The notes under the pieces are model-generated. The model was not told where the DNA came from, did no database searches, and worked only from the letters and a program-made list of their open reading frames with translations. Shown here in pieces: positions 44,628-53,277 of a DNA stretch of 64,000 nt. The DNA is from QHXW01 sp963752965 (GTDB lineage Bacteria > Acidobacteriota > Terriglobia > Bryobacterales > Bryobacteraceae). The stretch covers positions 558,001 through 622,000 of the forward strand of contig CAVWAJ010000008.1 of assembly GCA_963752965.1 (NCBI GenBank). Direction: 5' to 3'. The position numbers and the translations under genes were made by a program. Positions within the stretch are counted from its first letter, which is position 1. Each line of letters starts with the position of its first letter.

Positions 44628-46508
44628 ATGAGCACACGGCGCGTAACGATGGCCCAGGCTCTCGTGGGCTTTCTCAAGAACCAGTACGTGGAGCGGGATG
44701 GACAAGAGCAGGCGTTTTTTGCCGGCGCTTGGGGGATATTCGGCCACGGCAACGTCGCTGGCTTGGGGCAGGCGCTACTGCAAAATCCGGATTTCCGCTA
44801 TTACCTTTGCCGCAACGAACAGGCGGCGGTACACATTGCGACGGCGTTTGCGAAGGCGAAGAATCGTCTGTCGACTTTCGCATGCATTTCTTCGATCGGA
44901 CCGGGCGCGACCAACATGATTACTGGCGCGGCAACGGCGACAATCAACCGCATTCCGGTGCTGCTACTTCCCGGAGACATTTTCGCGCGGCGGAACGTGG
45001 CCCCGGTGTTGCAGCAGTTGGAGTCCGAGCACAGCCAGGACGTGTCGGTGAATGACGCGTTCAAGCCGGTTTCGCGCTACTGGGACCGCATCAACCGTCC
45101 GGATCAGTTGCCGTGCTGCCTGGTGGAAGCGATGCGCGTGCTGACTTCGCCGGCGCAAACGGGCGCGGTCACGCTGGCGCTCCCGCAGGATGTGCAGGCG
45201 GAGGCTTGGGATTATCCGGCGGAGATGTTTGAGAAGCGCGTTTGGTATGTCGCACGGCCGGAACCGGAACGCGCGGTGCTCGCGCGAGCGGCGGAAATGA
45301 TCCGTACGGCGAAGCGGCCGGTCATTATCGCTGGCGGTGGCGTGATTTACAGTGATGCGGTGGCGGCGCTAGCGCAGGTCGCATCACGCACGGGGATTCC
45401 GGTTGGTGAAACGCAGGCCGGCAAAGGATCGTTACCGTTCGATCATGCGCAAAGTCTTGGCGCCATCGGAGTGACTGGAACGCCGGGCGCGAATATCGCG
45501 GCGCGCGAGGCGGACCTGGTGATTGCGATCGGGACGCGGCTGAGCGATTTCACGACTGCATCCAAGACGGCGTTTCAGAATCCCGATGTGCGCTTCCTCA
45601 ACATCAATACCAACGAAACGGACGCGTACAAGCATGGCGGCCTCCCGGTGATCGCCGATGCGCGTACCGCGATCGAACAGTTGGGCGCGGCGGTTGCGGG
45701 CTATCGCGTCGACGATGAATACACGCATTGCATCACTCACTGGAAGCAACAGTGGGAGCAGGAGACGGATAGGCTGTTTGGATTGCGGCATGGCCCGCCG
45801 ATCAGCCAGGGCGAGATCATCGGCGCAGTGAATGGATATTCGCGGCCCGAAGATGTTGTGGTGTGTGCGGCCGGCAGCCTGCCGGGCGACCTGCACAAAC
45901 TGTGGCGCACGCGGCAGCCGAAAGGCTATCACCTCGAGTATGGTTATTCGTGTATGGGCTACGAGATCGCGGGCGGGCTGGGAGTGAAGATGGCGGACCC
46001 GTCGCGCGAGGTTTACATCATGGTTGGCGACGGCTCGTTTCTGATGATGTCGTCAGAAATCACGACGTCGATTCAGGAAGGATACAAGCTCAACCTCATT
46101 CTGCTCGATAACCATGGATTCTCGAGCATCGGCGGATTGTCGCGAGCGGTGGGATCGCAGGGCTTCGGAACGGATTACCGTTTTCGCCGCGGCGAAACTG
46201 GCCAACTCGATGGCGAATACGTGCCCGTGGACTTTGCCGCGATTTGCCAGGGGCTCGGCGCGTGCACGGTGCGTGCCAGGACCCACGAAGAGTTCGCCAA
46301 TGCGCTCGAGAACATGCGGCACAACGACCGGACGAGTGTGGTGGTGATCGAGGTTGATAAAGAGGTGCGCGTGCCCGGGTACGAGTCGTGGTGGGATGTG
46401 CCGATTTCCGAAGTATCCGACATCGAGAGCATCCGGCTGGCGCGCGCGGAATACCAGCGTGCCGTCAAGAAGGAGCGGCGGCACGAGGTGGCCGCAAGTG
46501 AGAGGTAA
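44628..46508 (+). CDS. iolD: 3D-(3,5/4)-trihydroxycyclohexane-1,2-dione hydrolase
   Basis: ThDP-dependent enzyme that opens the inositol-derived ring; 626 aa, the usual length. The N-terminal CRNEQAAVHIATAFAKAK holds the catalytic Glu. VGDGSFLMMSSEI followed by NLILLDNHGF is the ThDP-Mg binding motif (GDG...N). The start has GAGGAGGG a few bases upstream. It ends the iol operon in this window; the first two enzymes (IolG, IolE) and IolA are not seen here, so they must be encoded elsewhere. Confidence 0.94.
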   Translation: MSTRRVTMAQALVGFLKNQYVERDGQEQAFFAGAWGIFGHGNVAGLGQALLQNPDFRYYLCRNEQAAVHIATAFAKAKNRLSTFACISSIGPGATNMITGAATATINRIPVLLLPGDIFARRNVAPVLQQLESEHSQDVSVNDAFKPVSRYWDRINRPDQLPCCLVEAMRVLTSPAQTGAVTLALPQDVQAEAWDYPAEMFEKRVWYVARPEPERAVLARAAEMIRTAKRPVIIAGGGVIYSDAVAALAQVASRTGIPVGETQAGKGSLPFDHAQSLGAIGVTGTPGANIAAREADLVIAIGTRLSDFTTASKTAFQNPDVRFLNINTNETDAYKHGGLPVIADARTAIEQLGAAVAGYRVDDEYTHCITHWKQQWEQETDRLFGLRHGPPISQGEIIGAVNGYSRPEDVVVCAAGSLPGDLHKLWRTRQPKGYHLEYGYSCMGYEIAGGLGVKMADPSREVYIMVGDGSFLMMSSEITTSIQEGYKLNLILLDNHGFSSIGGLSRAVGSQGFGTDYRFRRGETGQLDGEYVPVDFAAICQGLGACTVRARTHEEFANALENMRHNDRTSVVVIEVDKEVRVPGYESWWDVPISEVSDIESIRLARAEYQRAVKKERRHEVAASER

Positions 46509-46534
46509 TGCCGGCGTGCTGCCGATATGAAGAG

Positions 46535-46708
46535 TTATCGGCCCGCCTCTGCTGCTTCTGCGGCGGCGCACTCCCCATGTCCGCAATTACAGGCAATTGA
46601 CGGGCGGTTAGCGGACCCCTCGCAATAAGCTCCGCAATACTTACTCCCCGTTACCGCTGGACAGTTGCAACCAGGATGAGCACACTTGGCGGTTTTCTTT
46701 TCAGCCAT
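46535..46708 (-). CDS. bacterial metallothionein (SmtA/BmtA-like)
   Basis: 57 aa with eight Cys (9, 14, 16, 25, 29, 40, 42, 47) and two His (11, 44). The pattern CAHPGCNC, KYCGAYCEG and IACNCGHGEC is that of the bacterial metallothioneins that bind zinc, cadmium or copper in a metal-thiolate cluster. The ATG at 46708 has an almost perfect SD (GGAGGTG) upstream. It is cytoplasmic and would buffer metal excess. It is convergent with iolD and lies just left of the tRNA remnant. Confidence 0.85.
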   Translation of the reverse strand: MAEKKTAKCAHPGCNCPAVTGSKYCGAYCEGSANRPSIACNCGHGECAAAEAAEAGR

Positions 46709-46843
46709 AACCCACCTCCTGCCCAAGTTCAATACCACGGCGGGGTGCCGAGTGCAAGGGTGGCTGGTGAGTTATGATCCAATTCGACGGCTAAGTCTTG
46801 ATCTTCGACCCCCAAGCGAATTTGTTGTAACTAATGATGTAAC

Positions 46844-46893
46844 TGGTGAGCCGGGCGGGACTCGAACCCGCGACCCTTTGCTTAAAAGGCAAA
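46844..46893 (-). tRNA. 3' half of tRNA-Lys(TTT), truncated; likely attachment-site remnant
   Basis: Read on the minus strand this is TTTGC-CTTTTAA-GCAAA (anticodon arm, anticodon TTT), GGGTC variable region, GCGGG-TTCGAGT-CCCGC (T arm) and CCGGCTC-A-CCA (3' acceptor strand). The D arm and 5' acceptor strand (expected GAGCCGG) are absent from the bases to the right, so it is not a working gene. A 3'-tRNA fragment of this kind is the displaced end left after site-specific integration. By orientation the element should extend to the right, with an intact tRNA-Lys at its far end, outside the window. Confidence 0.75.
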
Positions 46894-46895
46894 TG

Positions 46896-47228
46896 CCCGA
46901 ACTCCTGCAACCCCTATGTTTTTGATTCTACGTTTGCCATTTGGTGGTTTGGGTGGCAAATCGGGGGCAAGGTGGCGAGTTTTGCGCTAGGTTTTGCGCT
47001 ACCCTCCTCTCCAAAGAGACTGCACAACTGCGACTTAAATAGGCGCGGGAAATGAGAAGAATGCGGCGAGGACTGACAGTCCAGTCGATGCGGCGTTCCG
47101 CACCACGAAATGTAGCATGAGTATGTGCCAGGACTATCACGCTCGTGCCGTCAGGGAATACACACCAAACAGGCACCAATGGCCCACCGTAGAATACGGG
47201 GAGCCGAGCTGCCACTGCGGCACCACAA
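46896..47228. other. intergenic region at the island edge, no confident gene
   Basis: About 330 bases between the tRNA remnant and a zinc-ribbon ORF. An ATG at 47117 opens 43 codons ending at 47248 (starts MSMCQDYHARAVREY); it has no SD and no family I recognise. The minus-strand frame ending at 46928 (residues RRVAQNLAQNS near its end) could be a decayed integrase tail, but I see no catalytic motif. Confidence 0.4.
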
Positions 47229-47618
47229 GTGCAGAGAACCTTGTCTAGGAATTTTATCTGTGAGCGATGCGGTGAGACGGTCGAAGTGTCTGACCTCGAC
47301 GAAGCGCGATGCTCGAGATGCGGTGCCGTGTTCACGGCGACCGCAATCGATGAGATACGGACCAGGGAAGTGTCCCGCACTCCGGCAGCTACCATGCAAC
47401 TCGCAATTAGAATGCTGAATCGATCGGCGAAGTGGATTGAGGGCCAAAGAACCTTCCGCGCCCTGGTACCCGTCTACGGTTGCGACGGCTTCGACATGCT
47501 CTTTCCACTCGCAGCGATTTGCCAGCTTGCCAAATCGCAAAGGATCCGCGTTTCACCGATCGAGCAAAGCGATGCGCTCTGGATTCCAAAGCCTAAGACC
47601 GCACAGCGTTCATCTTAA
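47229..47618 (+). CDS. small zinc-ribbon protein, unknown function
   Basis: 129 aa. The N-terminus has a two-CxxC zinc ribbon (ICERCGETVEVSDLDEARCSRCG). The rest (residues ~55-129) is a small alpha/beta region with no family I recognise. The start is a GTG at 47229, and a TTG at 47241 is also possible; neither has a good SD. No neighbour suggests a function. It is the first plausible gene to the right of the tRNA remnant. Confidence 0.5.
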   Translation: MQRTLSRNFICERCGETVEVSDLDEARCSRCGAVFTATAIDEIRTREVSRTPAATMQLAIRMLNRSAKWIEGQRTFRALVPVYGCDGFDMLFPLAAICQLAKSQRIRVSPIEQSDALWIPKPKTAQRSS

Positions 47619-47710
47619 CGATACAACGCGGGCGGCAAAAGCCCGGTGTATCAAATCGGCGGACCGCGGTCGGCACAACTGGCTCTGAAGCTTATATTCT
47701 GAATGGTGCC

Positions 47711-48529
47711 ATGCCGATGATCGAAAAGATCCTGTTTCCGGTGGACTTCTCCCAATCCTGCGTGGCCATGGCCCCTTACGTGAAACGGGCCGCGCGGACA
47801 TGTTCGGCGCCCAGGTGAGCCTGGTGCACGTATGTGATCTTGTAAGCCACAACGGATTCGAACTTTATGTGCGACCTCTTCAGGGGATCGCCGACGAGCA
47901 CTGGTGGTATTGGCGAGGACAAACTCAAGTCGTTTCTCGCATCCGAATTCCCACCTGCGACATGCACGAGAATACTGCGCTCGGGGGAGGCGGCCGCGCA
48001 GATTGCGGAGGTGGCGAGGTCCGGCGAATTCGATCTCATCGCGATGCCGACGCACGCCGGCCGATTCCGGCGCATGCTCCTGGGATCGACCACGGCAAAG
48101 GTATTGGATGATGCCGACTGCATGGTGATGATCACCGAGCACACCGAAACGAAGTTCCCGCGGCGTTTGGAGCACCGTGTGTGGGTTTGTGCAATTGGTT
48201 TAAGCCAGGATTCGGAACGCGTGCTGCGTCTGGCTAGCCGCGCAGCCGCTGAGTCGGGCGCTCCGTTTTCGGTGATTCACGCCACCCGCGAAGAGGCCGC
48301 ACTGGACGCGCGGCGACGGCTGGATGGACTTCTTGGGAAGACCGGATGCGGGGCGTCGGTCGAAATCGCGATCGGTCTAGTGAAGAAGGCCCTGCTAGAA
48401 ACTGCACACCGGTTTGCCGCCGACGCGCTTATCGTTGGAAGAAAGCCGCCAACAGGTGCTTTTGGCCGATTGCGGGACCTCACATATAGCCTGATTCGAG
48501 ATTCGCCGTTCCCGGTGCTGAGTGTGTGA
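47711..48529 (+). pseudogene. universal stress protein with two compensating frameshifts
   Basis: The beginning (MIEKILFPVDFSQSC, VAMAPYVKRAA) and the end (FDLIAMPTHAGRFRRMLLGSTTAKVL, ADALIVGRKPPTGAFGRLRD) are clearly two-domain UspA sequence in one frame. Between about 47798 and 47915 the USP-like sequence (MFGAQVSLVHVCDLVSHNGFELYVRP) is in another frame, and the first frame meets a stop (TGA at 47816). A one-base loss near 47798 and a compensating change near 47900-47920 explain this. It is either a pseudogene or a pair of sequencing errors. Confidence 0.8.
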
Positions 48530-48629
48530 GCCCGTGCCTGCAGGCGATTACCGTTCGAGTTCCTCTTGCGGCGATAAGACAGAAGCTCGGGTTCAGTTCA
48601 CATTTCGATCAGAACCGCAGCAATCGGCG

Positions 48630-49334
48630 ATGCCTCTTTTGTTCCAGCCCTTCGTCTTAGCAAAGAATTCGCCCAACGGCGAAGACGTCCGAAAAACGGC
48701 GAATTGGCGGACAGGCACAATTTTCAATATTCGTACGAGGGAAGATGTTAGAGAGTTTCAAATGCGGTTTTCATTGTCAGGCACTACCGCTAGCGAACCG
48801 GGGCACCCACACATCATAAGCCTGAAACTGCATGACATGAACCAACTCTTCAATTCGATGGACCCGTCTCCTTTCATTGAAAAGGATCTCGACGACGACG
48901 CGGAAGAATTCGTCGTAAGCTGGGCCCAAGAATTCTCTCCTAACGCTCCGGTCAAATTGCGTATCTACTTGGACCAGTGGCCGGCAGAAGACCCCAAAGA
49001 ACTGATCAGGACGGCAATTCACAACCATTTTGCCCACCGTGCTGAAATCACTGACCTGGAGTTCAAGCGCCTCCTAAGCCAGGGCCGCACCAGTCTTTTC
49101 ATCGGGCTGGTGTTCTTGGCTGCGTGTCTGCTCCTCAGCAAGATGTTGTTAGGTCATGAGGCGGGCACTTGGGCTGCCGTCGTGCGGGAGAGCCTTACGA
49201 TTGCTGGATGGGTCGCCATGTGGCGACCGATGCAGATCTATCTTTATGATTGGTGGCCTGTGCTACGACTGAGGCGGATTTATACCAAGCTGAGCCAGAT
49301 GTCCGTGGAACTTGTCCCAACAGGCAAGAGTTGA
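48630..49334 (+). CDS. conserved-looking protein with C-terminal membrane pair
   Basis: 234 aa from the ATG at 48630; a GTG at 48522 overlapping the USP stop would add 36 residues. The N-terminal ~150 residues are soluble (REDVREFQMRFSLSG, VKLRIYLDQWPAEDPKELI, HFAHRAEITDLEFKRLL). Two membrane segments follow: TSLFIGLVFLAACLLLSKML and LTIAGWVAMWRPMQIYLYDWWPV, the second very rich in Trp. I do not recognise a named family, and the function is unknown. It lies downstream of the USP gene on the same strand. Confidence 0.6.
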   Translation: MPLLFQPFVLAKNSPNGEDVRKTANWRTGTIFNIRTREDVREFQMRFSLSGTTASEPGHPHIISLKLHDMNQLFNSMDPSPFIEKDLDDDAEEFVVSWAQEFSPNAPVKLRIYLDQWPAEDPKELIRTAIHNHFAHRAEITDLEFKRLLSQGRTSLFIGLVFLAACLLLSKMLLGHEAGTWAAVVRESLTIAGWVAMWRPMQIYLYDWWPVLRLRRIYTKLSQMSVELVPTGKS

Positions 49335-49562
49335 GTACGCAAAACAAGGTTGGGATGAATCCTCGATTTTCAGGTGCGGGCATCGGCCTTTTTCGATTGG
49401 GCTGTTTCGAGGTCACACTTCACGAATCACTGGTGGCGGAAGGCCCTGCCCGGCAGAATCACCGTGGTGCCATAAATGGAGTGGTTCTCGACAGCGAGTG
49501 GCGCGTCATTGGCATGGTCAAGTGAAAAGGTGGCCGCCCTGGACTTCCTCTGTGAACCAGCG

Positions 49563-50438
49563 TCAGATTCTATGCAATGCCTTTAATGCGTCCCCAAGGG
49601 ACTGGCGTCTCTTAAAAAAGTTCTGCCACGGGTCAGAACCCGCGAGATGCTTCTCGAAATTGCCCAGATTGAATCGCGACGGATCAAGCGACGGTTTCAC
49701 ATCCTGCCACCGAAGCGGCATTGAGAAGGGCGCCTTCTCGCGGCGTCGTACAGAATAGGGTGCTACTACAGTTGCTCCAAATGCGTTTCGGAAAGCATCC
49801 AGGTATACACGATCGCGTCGCGCCCGCAGGCGTTGCTCGACTGTCAACGTATCCGGATGGGCGGCCGCCAACCGCTTGCCAAATTCCTCTGCGAAGGAAA
49901 GTACCTCATCGAAGTCCGGTCCCACTTGAATCGGCAAGAAAACGTGCAGTCCCCGGCTGCCGGAGGTTTTGGGAAAAGAGACGAGGTCCAGTGCTTCCAG
50001 CGCGGCCTTCAACAGCAGGCCCGCCCTGGCCGCGTCGGCGAATTCACCAGAGCCGGGATCGATATCGAAGACTACCCAATCGGGCTGATGCGGATGGCTT
50101 GCGCAGCTACCCCAAACATGCACCGGAATGCAACCGAGATTCACAAGGGCGATTTCCGTCTCGATCAGCCCTCCAACAACGTAGTGAACGGCTCGTTTCT
50201 GATGATGGATCAACTTGATTGGAGTCGCTGCGGGCATGCCTTTCGGTGCTTCCTTCTGATAGAAACACTGGCCGCGCATTCCGTCCGGACAGCGTTCGAG
50301 CGAGAGCAGCCGATCCTGAACGTACGGCCGGAGTTTCGGAAAGACACTTTCATAGAAGCGGGCAAGCTCGCGCTTCGTATAGCCCTCTTCCGGCCAAAAC
50401 ACTTTATCGGGATGCGTCAGGAGCGGTTCGGCGATCAT
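49563..50438 (-). CDS. LigD polymerase/primase domain protein
   Basis: 291 aa, a stand-alone archaeo-eukaryotic-primase-type polymerase like the PolDom of LigD. VVFDIDPGSG carries the two catalytic Asp, SGSRGLHVFLPI the conserved His region, and LTVEQRLRARRDRVYLDAFRN the later motif. In bacterial end joining this domain fills gaps and adds (ribo)nucleotides at broken ends. It starts inside the ligase gene's last codons (ATGA overlap), so the two are translated together as a split LigD. No Ku gene and no LigD phosphoesterase domain are visible in the window. Confidence 0.88.
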   Translation of the reverse strand: MIAEPLLTHPDKVFWPEEGYTKRELARFYESVFPKLRPYVQDRLLSLERCPDGMRGQCFYQKEAPKGMPAATPIKLIHHQKRAVHYVVGGLIETEIALVNLGCIPVHVWGSCASHPHQPDWVVFDIDPGSGEFADAARAGLLLKAALEALDLVSFPKTSGSRGLHVFLPIQVGPDFDEVLSFAEEFGKRLAAAHPDTLTVEQRLRARRDRVYLDAFRNAFGATVVAPYSVRRREKAPFSMPLRWQDVKPSLDPSRFNLGNFEKHLAGSDPWQNFFKRRQSLGDALKALHRI

Positions 50439-51373
50439 TTCGCCTCCGGGAGTATGATGTCTTGTGAGCGTTTATCGTCACGGAGACCGAGAAAGACCGG
50501 TTGCCGGAGTTTTCGATCATCGGTCCATTCTTCGTAAGCAATTTGAGCCACCAATCGCGGCGCCAGATACGTAACGTTCTTTTCGCGTGGCGGATCAACA
50601 ACGGCCGGCCTCATCCTCACGAACGGTTGAAAGGTTCGAAAGAGCCGCGCGAGCGACTCCTGCGTGAACCCGGTCCCGACCTTGCCAACGTAGTGGATCT
50701 TGTCTTGATCGTGGGCTCCGAGCAGGATCGCACCAAAGTACCGGCGGGATCCCGATGGGGCCGTGTAACCCACAATGATGAACTCGTCTTCCTGATGGAC
50801 CTTGACCTTCAGCCAGTTGGTCGATCGTCCCTCGATATAAGGCGCTGACCTGTTCTTTGCGACGACACCCTCATAGCCCTCGCGCTTGGCGACTTCGAAG
50901 GCTTTGAGCCCATTCGCGGCTAGCATCACCGATGAAAACACTTCAGATCGCTGCCGGCCAGTCTTTCCGATGATCTCCTCAAGGGCTGAGCGTCGGACGG
51001 TGAGCGGCTGGGCGCGAAGATCGAGGCCGTCCCTGTAGAGGCAGTCGAATACCGCATACCTCGGTTCGGATTTCAAATTCTGAAGAAGCTGGAACCGGGA
51101 GATGCCCTGGCGATCGAATGCAACCAGTTCTCCGTCGAGCAGCAAAGTGTGCGCTGGAAGATTCGCAACGGCTTTGGCCACGCTTGAGAACATCTGCGTC
51201 CGGTCTTTGGAGTTGCGTGACAACAATGTGACGTGAGCCCCCTCCTTGTATGCGAGGATGCGATATCCATCGTATTTCTCCTCATACGCCCAACCAGGCT
51301 TATCGAAAGGCTTTTGAACGAGAGTGGCAAGCATCGGACGAACACGAAACGGGATGTGATCGCGCGAAGTCAT
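50435..51373 (-). CDS. ATP-dependent DNA ligase (LigD/LigC-type)
   Basis: 312 aa. Motif I is EEKYDGYRI with the adenylated Lys; LLDGELVAFD is motif III, YEGVVAKNRSAPY motif IV, and TNWLKVKVHQEDEFIIVGY motif V and the start of the OB fold. It lacks the polymerase part, which is the next gene. The ATG at 51373 is chosen over a TTG at 51382. It lies 14 bp after the ftsH stop on the same strand, so it belongs to the USP-Hsp20-FtsH gene run. Confidence 0.88.
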   Translation of the reverse strand: MTSRDHIPFRVRPMLATLVQKPFDKPGWAYEEKYDGYRILAYKEGAHVTLLSRNSKDRTQMFSSVAKAVANLPAHTLLLDGELVAFDRQGISRFQLLQNLKSEPRYAVFDCLYRDGLDLRAQPLTVRRSALEEIIGKTGRQRSEVFSSVMLAANGLKAFEVAKREGYEGVVAKNRSAPYIEGRSTNWLKVKVHQEDEFIIVGYTAPSGSRRYFGAILLGAHDQDKIHYVGKVGTGFTQESLARLFRTFQPFVRMRPAVVDPPREKNVTYLAPRLVAQIAYEEWTDDRKLRQPVFLGLRDDKRSQDIILPEAK

Positions 51374-51387
51374 TTGGCGCAATCTGC

Positions 51388-53253
51388 CTAAGCTGCTTCT
51401 GCTGGGTTGGACGGTGACAACAAGCGGTCCAGCTCACCGCGGTCCAACGTCTCCTTGCGGGTCAGCTCCGCGGCAACCCGGTCCAGTTCCGCCCGCCGCC
51501 GGATCAGAATCGCCTTCGCCCGGGTGTAGATTTCACCTATGATACGGCGCGCTTCTTCGTCGATTATCTGCGCGGTCTGTTCGCTGTAGTTGCGTTGCTC
51601 GGCCCCGAACGGCGTCTGCAGAAACCGCGACTGCGCCGGCACACCCCATGTCAACGGGCCGAGCTGCGCGCTCATGCCGAAACGCGTTACCACCTGCCGC
51701 ACCAGTTCGGAGGCGCGCTCCAGGTCGTTGGATGCGCCGGTCGAAGTCACTCCCTCGTAGACGATCTCCTCGGCTGCTCGCCCGCCCAGCATCACTGTGA
51801 TCTGATCCTCGATCTCCGGTTGGGTCATCAGATATTTCTCGTGCAGCGGCAATTGCAACGTATAGCCCAGGGCCCCAATGGTCCGTGGAATGATTGATAC
51901 TCTGTACACGGGATCGGCATGCTCGACCGAGAGTGCCACGAGCGTGTGCCCGGTCTCGTGGTACGCCACGCGTTCCTTCTCATCTGCGCTCATCACCTGC
52001 TTCCGCTTTTCCAGACCGAGCATCACCCGCTCGATGGCTTCCTCGAAGTCGCGCATTTCCACTTCGGCCGCCCCGCGCCGCGCGGCCAACAAAGCCGCCT
52101 CGTTCACAATTGTCGCGAGGTCCGAGCCCACCATGCCCGGTGTCCGCGCAGCGATGGTATTCAAATCCACGCTCGCCGCCACTTTGACATTACGCACATG
52201 CACTCGCAGGATTGCCTCCCGTCCTGCCAGGTCCGGCCGATCGAGAGTCACCTGGCGGTCAAACCGCCCTCCTCGCAGCAGCGCTGGGTCCAGCACCTCG
52301 GGAGTGTTGGTGGCGGCCATGATGATCACGCCTTCGGAAGTGTCGAAACCGTCCATCTCCACCAGCAACTGGTTCAACGTCTGCTCTCGCTCGTCATTAC
52401 TCAGCAGCACGCCGCCGGCTGAGCGCGACTTGCCGATGGCGTCCAGTTCGTCAATGAAGATGATGCATGGCGCTTTGCTCTTGGCCTGCACGAACAGGTC
52501 GCGTACTCGAGCCGCGCCAACCCCTACGAACATCTCAACGAACTCCGAACCCGAGATGGAAAAGAAGGAGACTCCGGCTTCGCCTGCCACCGCCTTGGCT
52601 AGCAGCGTCTTACCCGTACCGGGCGGTCCAACGAGCAGCACACCCTTGGGAATTCGACCGCCCAGCGCCTGGTACTTTTTCGGGTGTTTCAGAAAATCCA
52701 CGACCTCGACCAGTTCGGCCTTGGCTTCATCCACCCCCGCCACATCCGCGAAGGTGACCTTGTTCCGCTCCGACTCATCATGGATTTTGGCGCGGTTCTT
52801 GCCGAAGGTCAGCGGACCGCCCGCCTGCCCCATCCGCTGCATGCCCACCCGGTAAATCCACGCCAGAAAAACCAACGGGAGCACCCAAGAGGCCAGAACA
52901 TACAGCCATCCCCAGCTACTTTCCGTCTTCCCGGAGAACTTGACTCCGTGGGCTTCCAATTCTTTCAAAACCGCTGTCTCATCCATCCCGGGCAGGCGCG
53001 CGGCTGTCAGGATTTGCGGCCCAGGAGCCTTCCCCGAAGCGGTTTTCTCTTCTTTCAACACTCCGACTAACTTCTTCTCGGTGATCTGGACCTCTGCCAA
53101 ATGCCCGGCCTGCACCTGCGCCAGAAACTCGCTGTACGGAACTTCTTTTGGCCCTGGGCCGGCAAAAGTCCTGCTGAGCACGTAAATCAACGCTACCGCC
53201 GTCAGTACGTTGGCAGCCGTGTATAACCACTGATTCCTTTTCGTCTTATCCAT
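51388..53253 (-). CDS. ftsH: FtsH-type ATP-dependent zinc metalloprotease
   Basis: 621 aa, full length. Two membrane segments (WLYTAANVLTAVALIYVL and YVLASWVLPLVFLAWIY) flank a ~85-residue periplasmic part. The AAA+ core has GPPGTGKT (Walker A), IIFIDELDAIGK (Walker B) and a DPALLRGGRFDRQ second region of homology, and the protease site is YHETGH with the zinc His pair. FtsH degrades membrane and damaged cytoplasmic proteins. This copy sits between an Hsp20 and a DNA ligase gene in an accessory region, so it is probably a second, stress-specific FtsH. The ATG has GGAGG seven bases upstream. Confidence 0.94.
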   Translation of the reverse strand: MDKTKRNQWLYTAANVLTAVALIYVLSRTFAGPGPKEVPYSEFLAQVQAGHLAEVQITEKKLVGVLKEEKTASGKAPGPQILTAARLPGMDETAVLKELEAHGVKFSGKTESSWGWLYVLASWVLPLVFLAWIYRVGMQRMGQAGGPLTFGKNRAKIHDESERNKVTFADVAGVDEAKAELVEVVDFLKHPKKYQALGGRIPKGVLLVGPPGTGKTLLAKAVAGEAGVSFFSISGSEFVEMFVGVGAARVRDLFVQAKSKAPCIIFIDELDAIGKSRSAGGVLLSNDEREQTLNQLLVEMDGFDTSEGVIIMAATNTPEVLDPALLRGGRFDRQVTLDRPDLAGREAILRVHVRNVKVAASVDLNTIAARTPGMVGSDLATIVNEAALLAARRGAAEVEMRDFEEAIERVMLGLEKRKQVMSADEKERVAYHETGHTLVALSVEHADPVYRVSIIPRTIGALGYTLQLPLHEKYLMTQPEIEDQITVMLGGRAAEEIVYEGVTSTGASNDLERASELVRQVVTRFGMSAQLGPLTWGVPAQSRFLQTPFGAEQRNYSEQTAQIIDEEARRIIGEIYTRAKAILIRRRAELDRVAAELTRKETLDRGELDRLLSPSNPAEAA

Positions 53254-53277
53254 ATTCAGTCCTCCATCGGACTAACG

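Noticed and set aside
46844..46960. Complete tRNA-Lys gene
   Set aside because: The D arm and 5' acceptor strand cannot be found to the right of the anticodon arm; only the 3' half is present.
46928..47395. Minus-strand frame as an integrase 3' end at the island edge
   Set aside because: The place fits and it ends near RRVAQNLAQNS, but no catalytic Arg/His/Tyr motifs of a tyrosine recombinase can be read.
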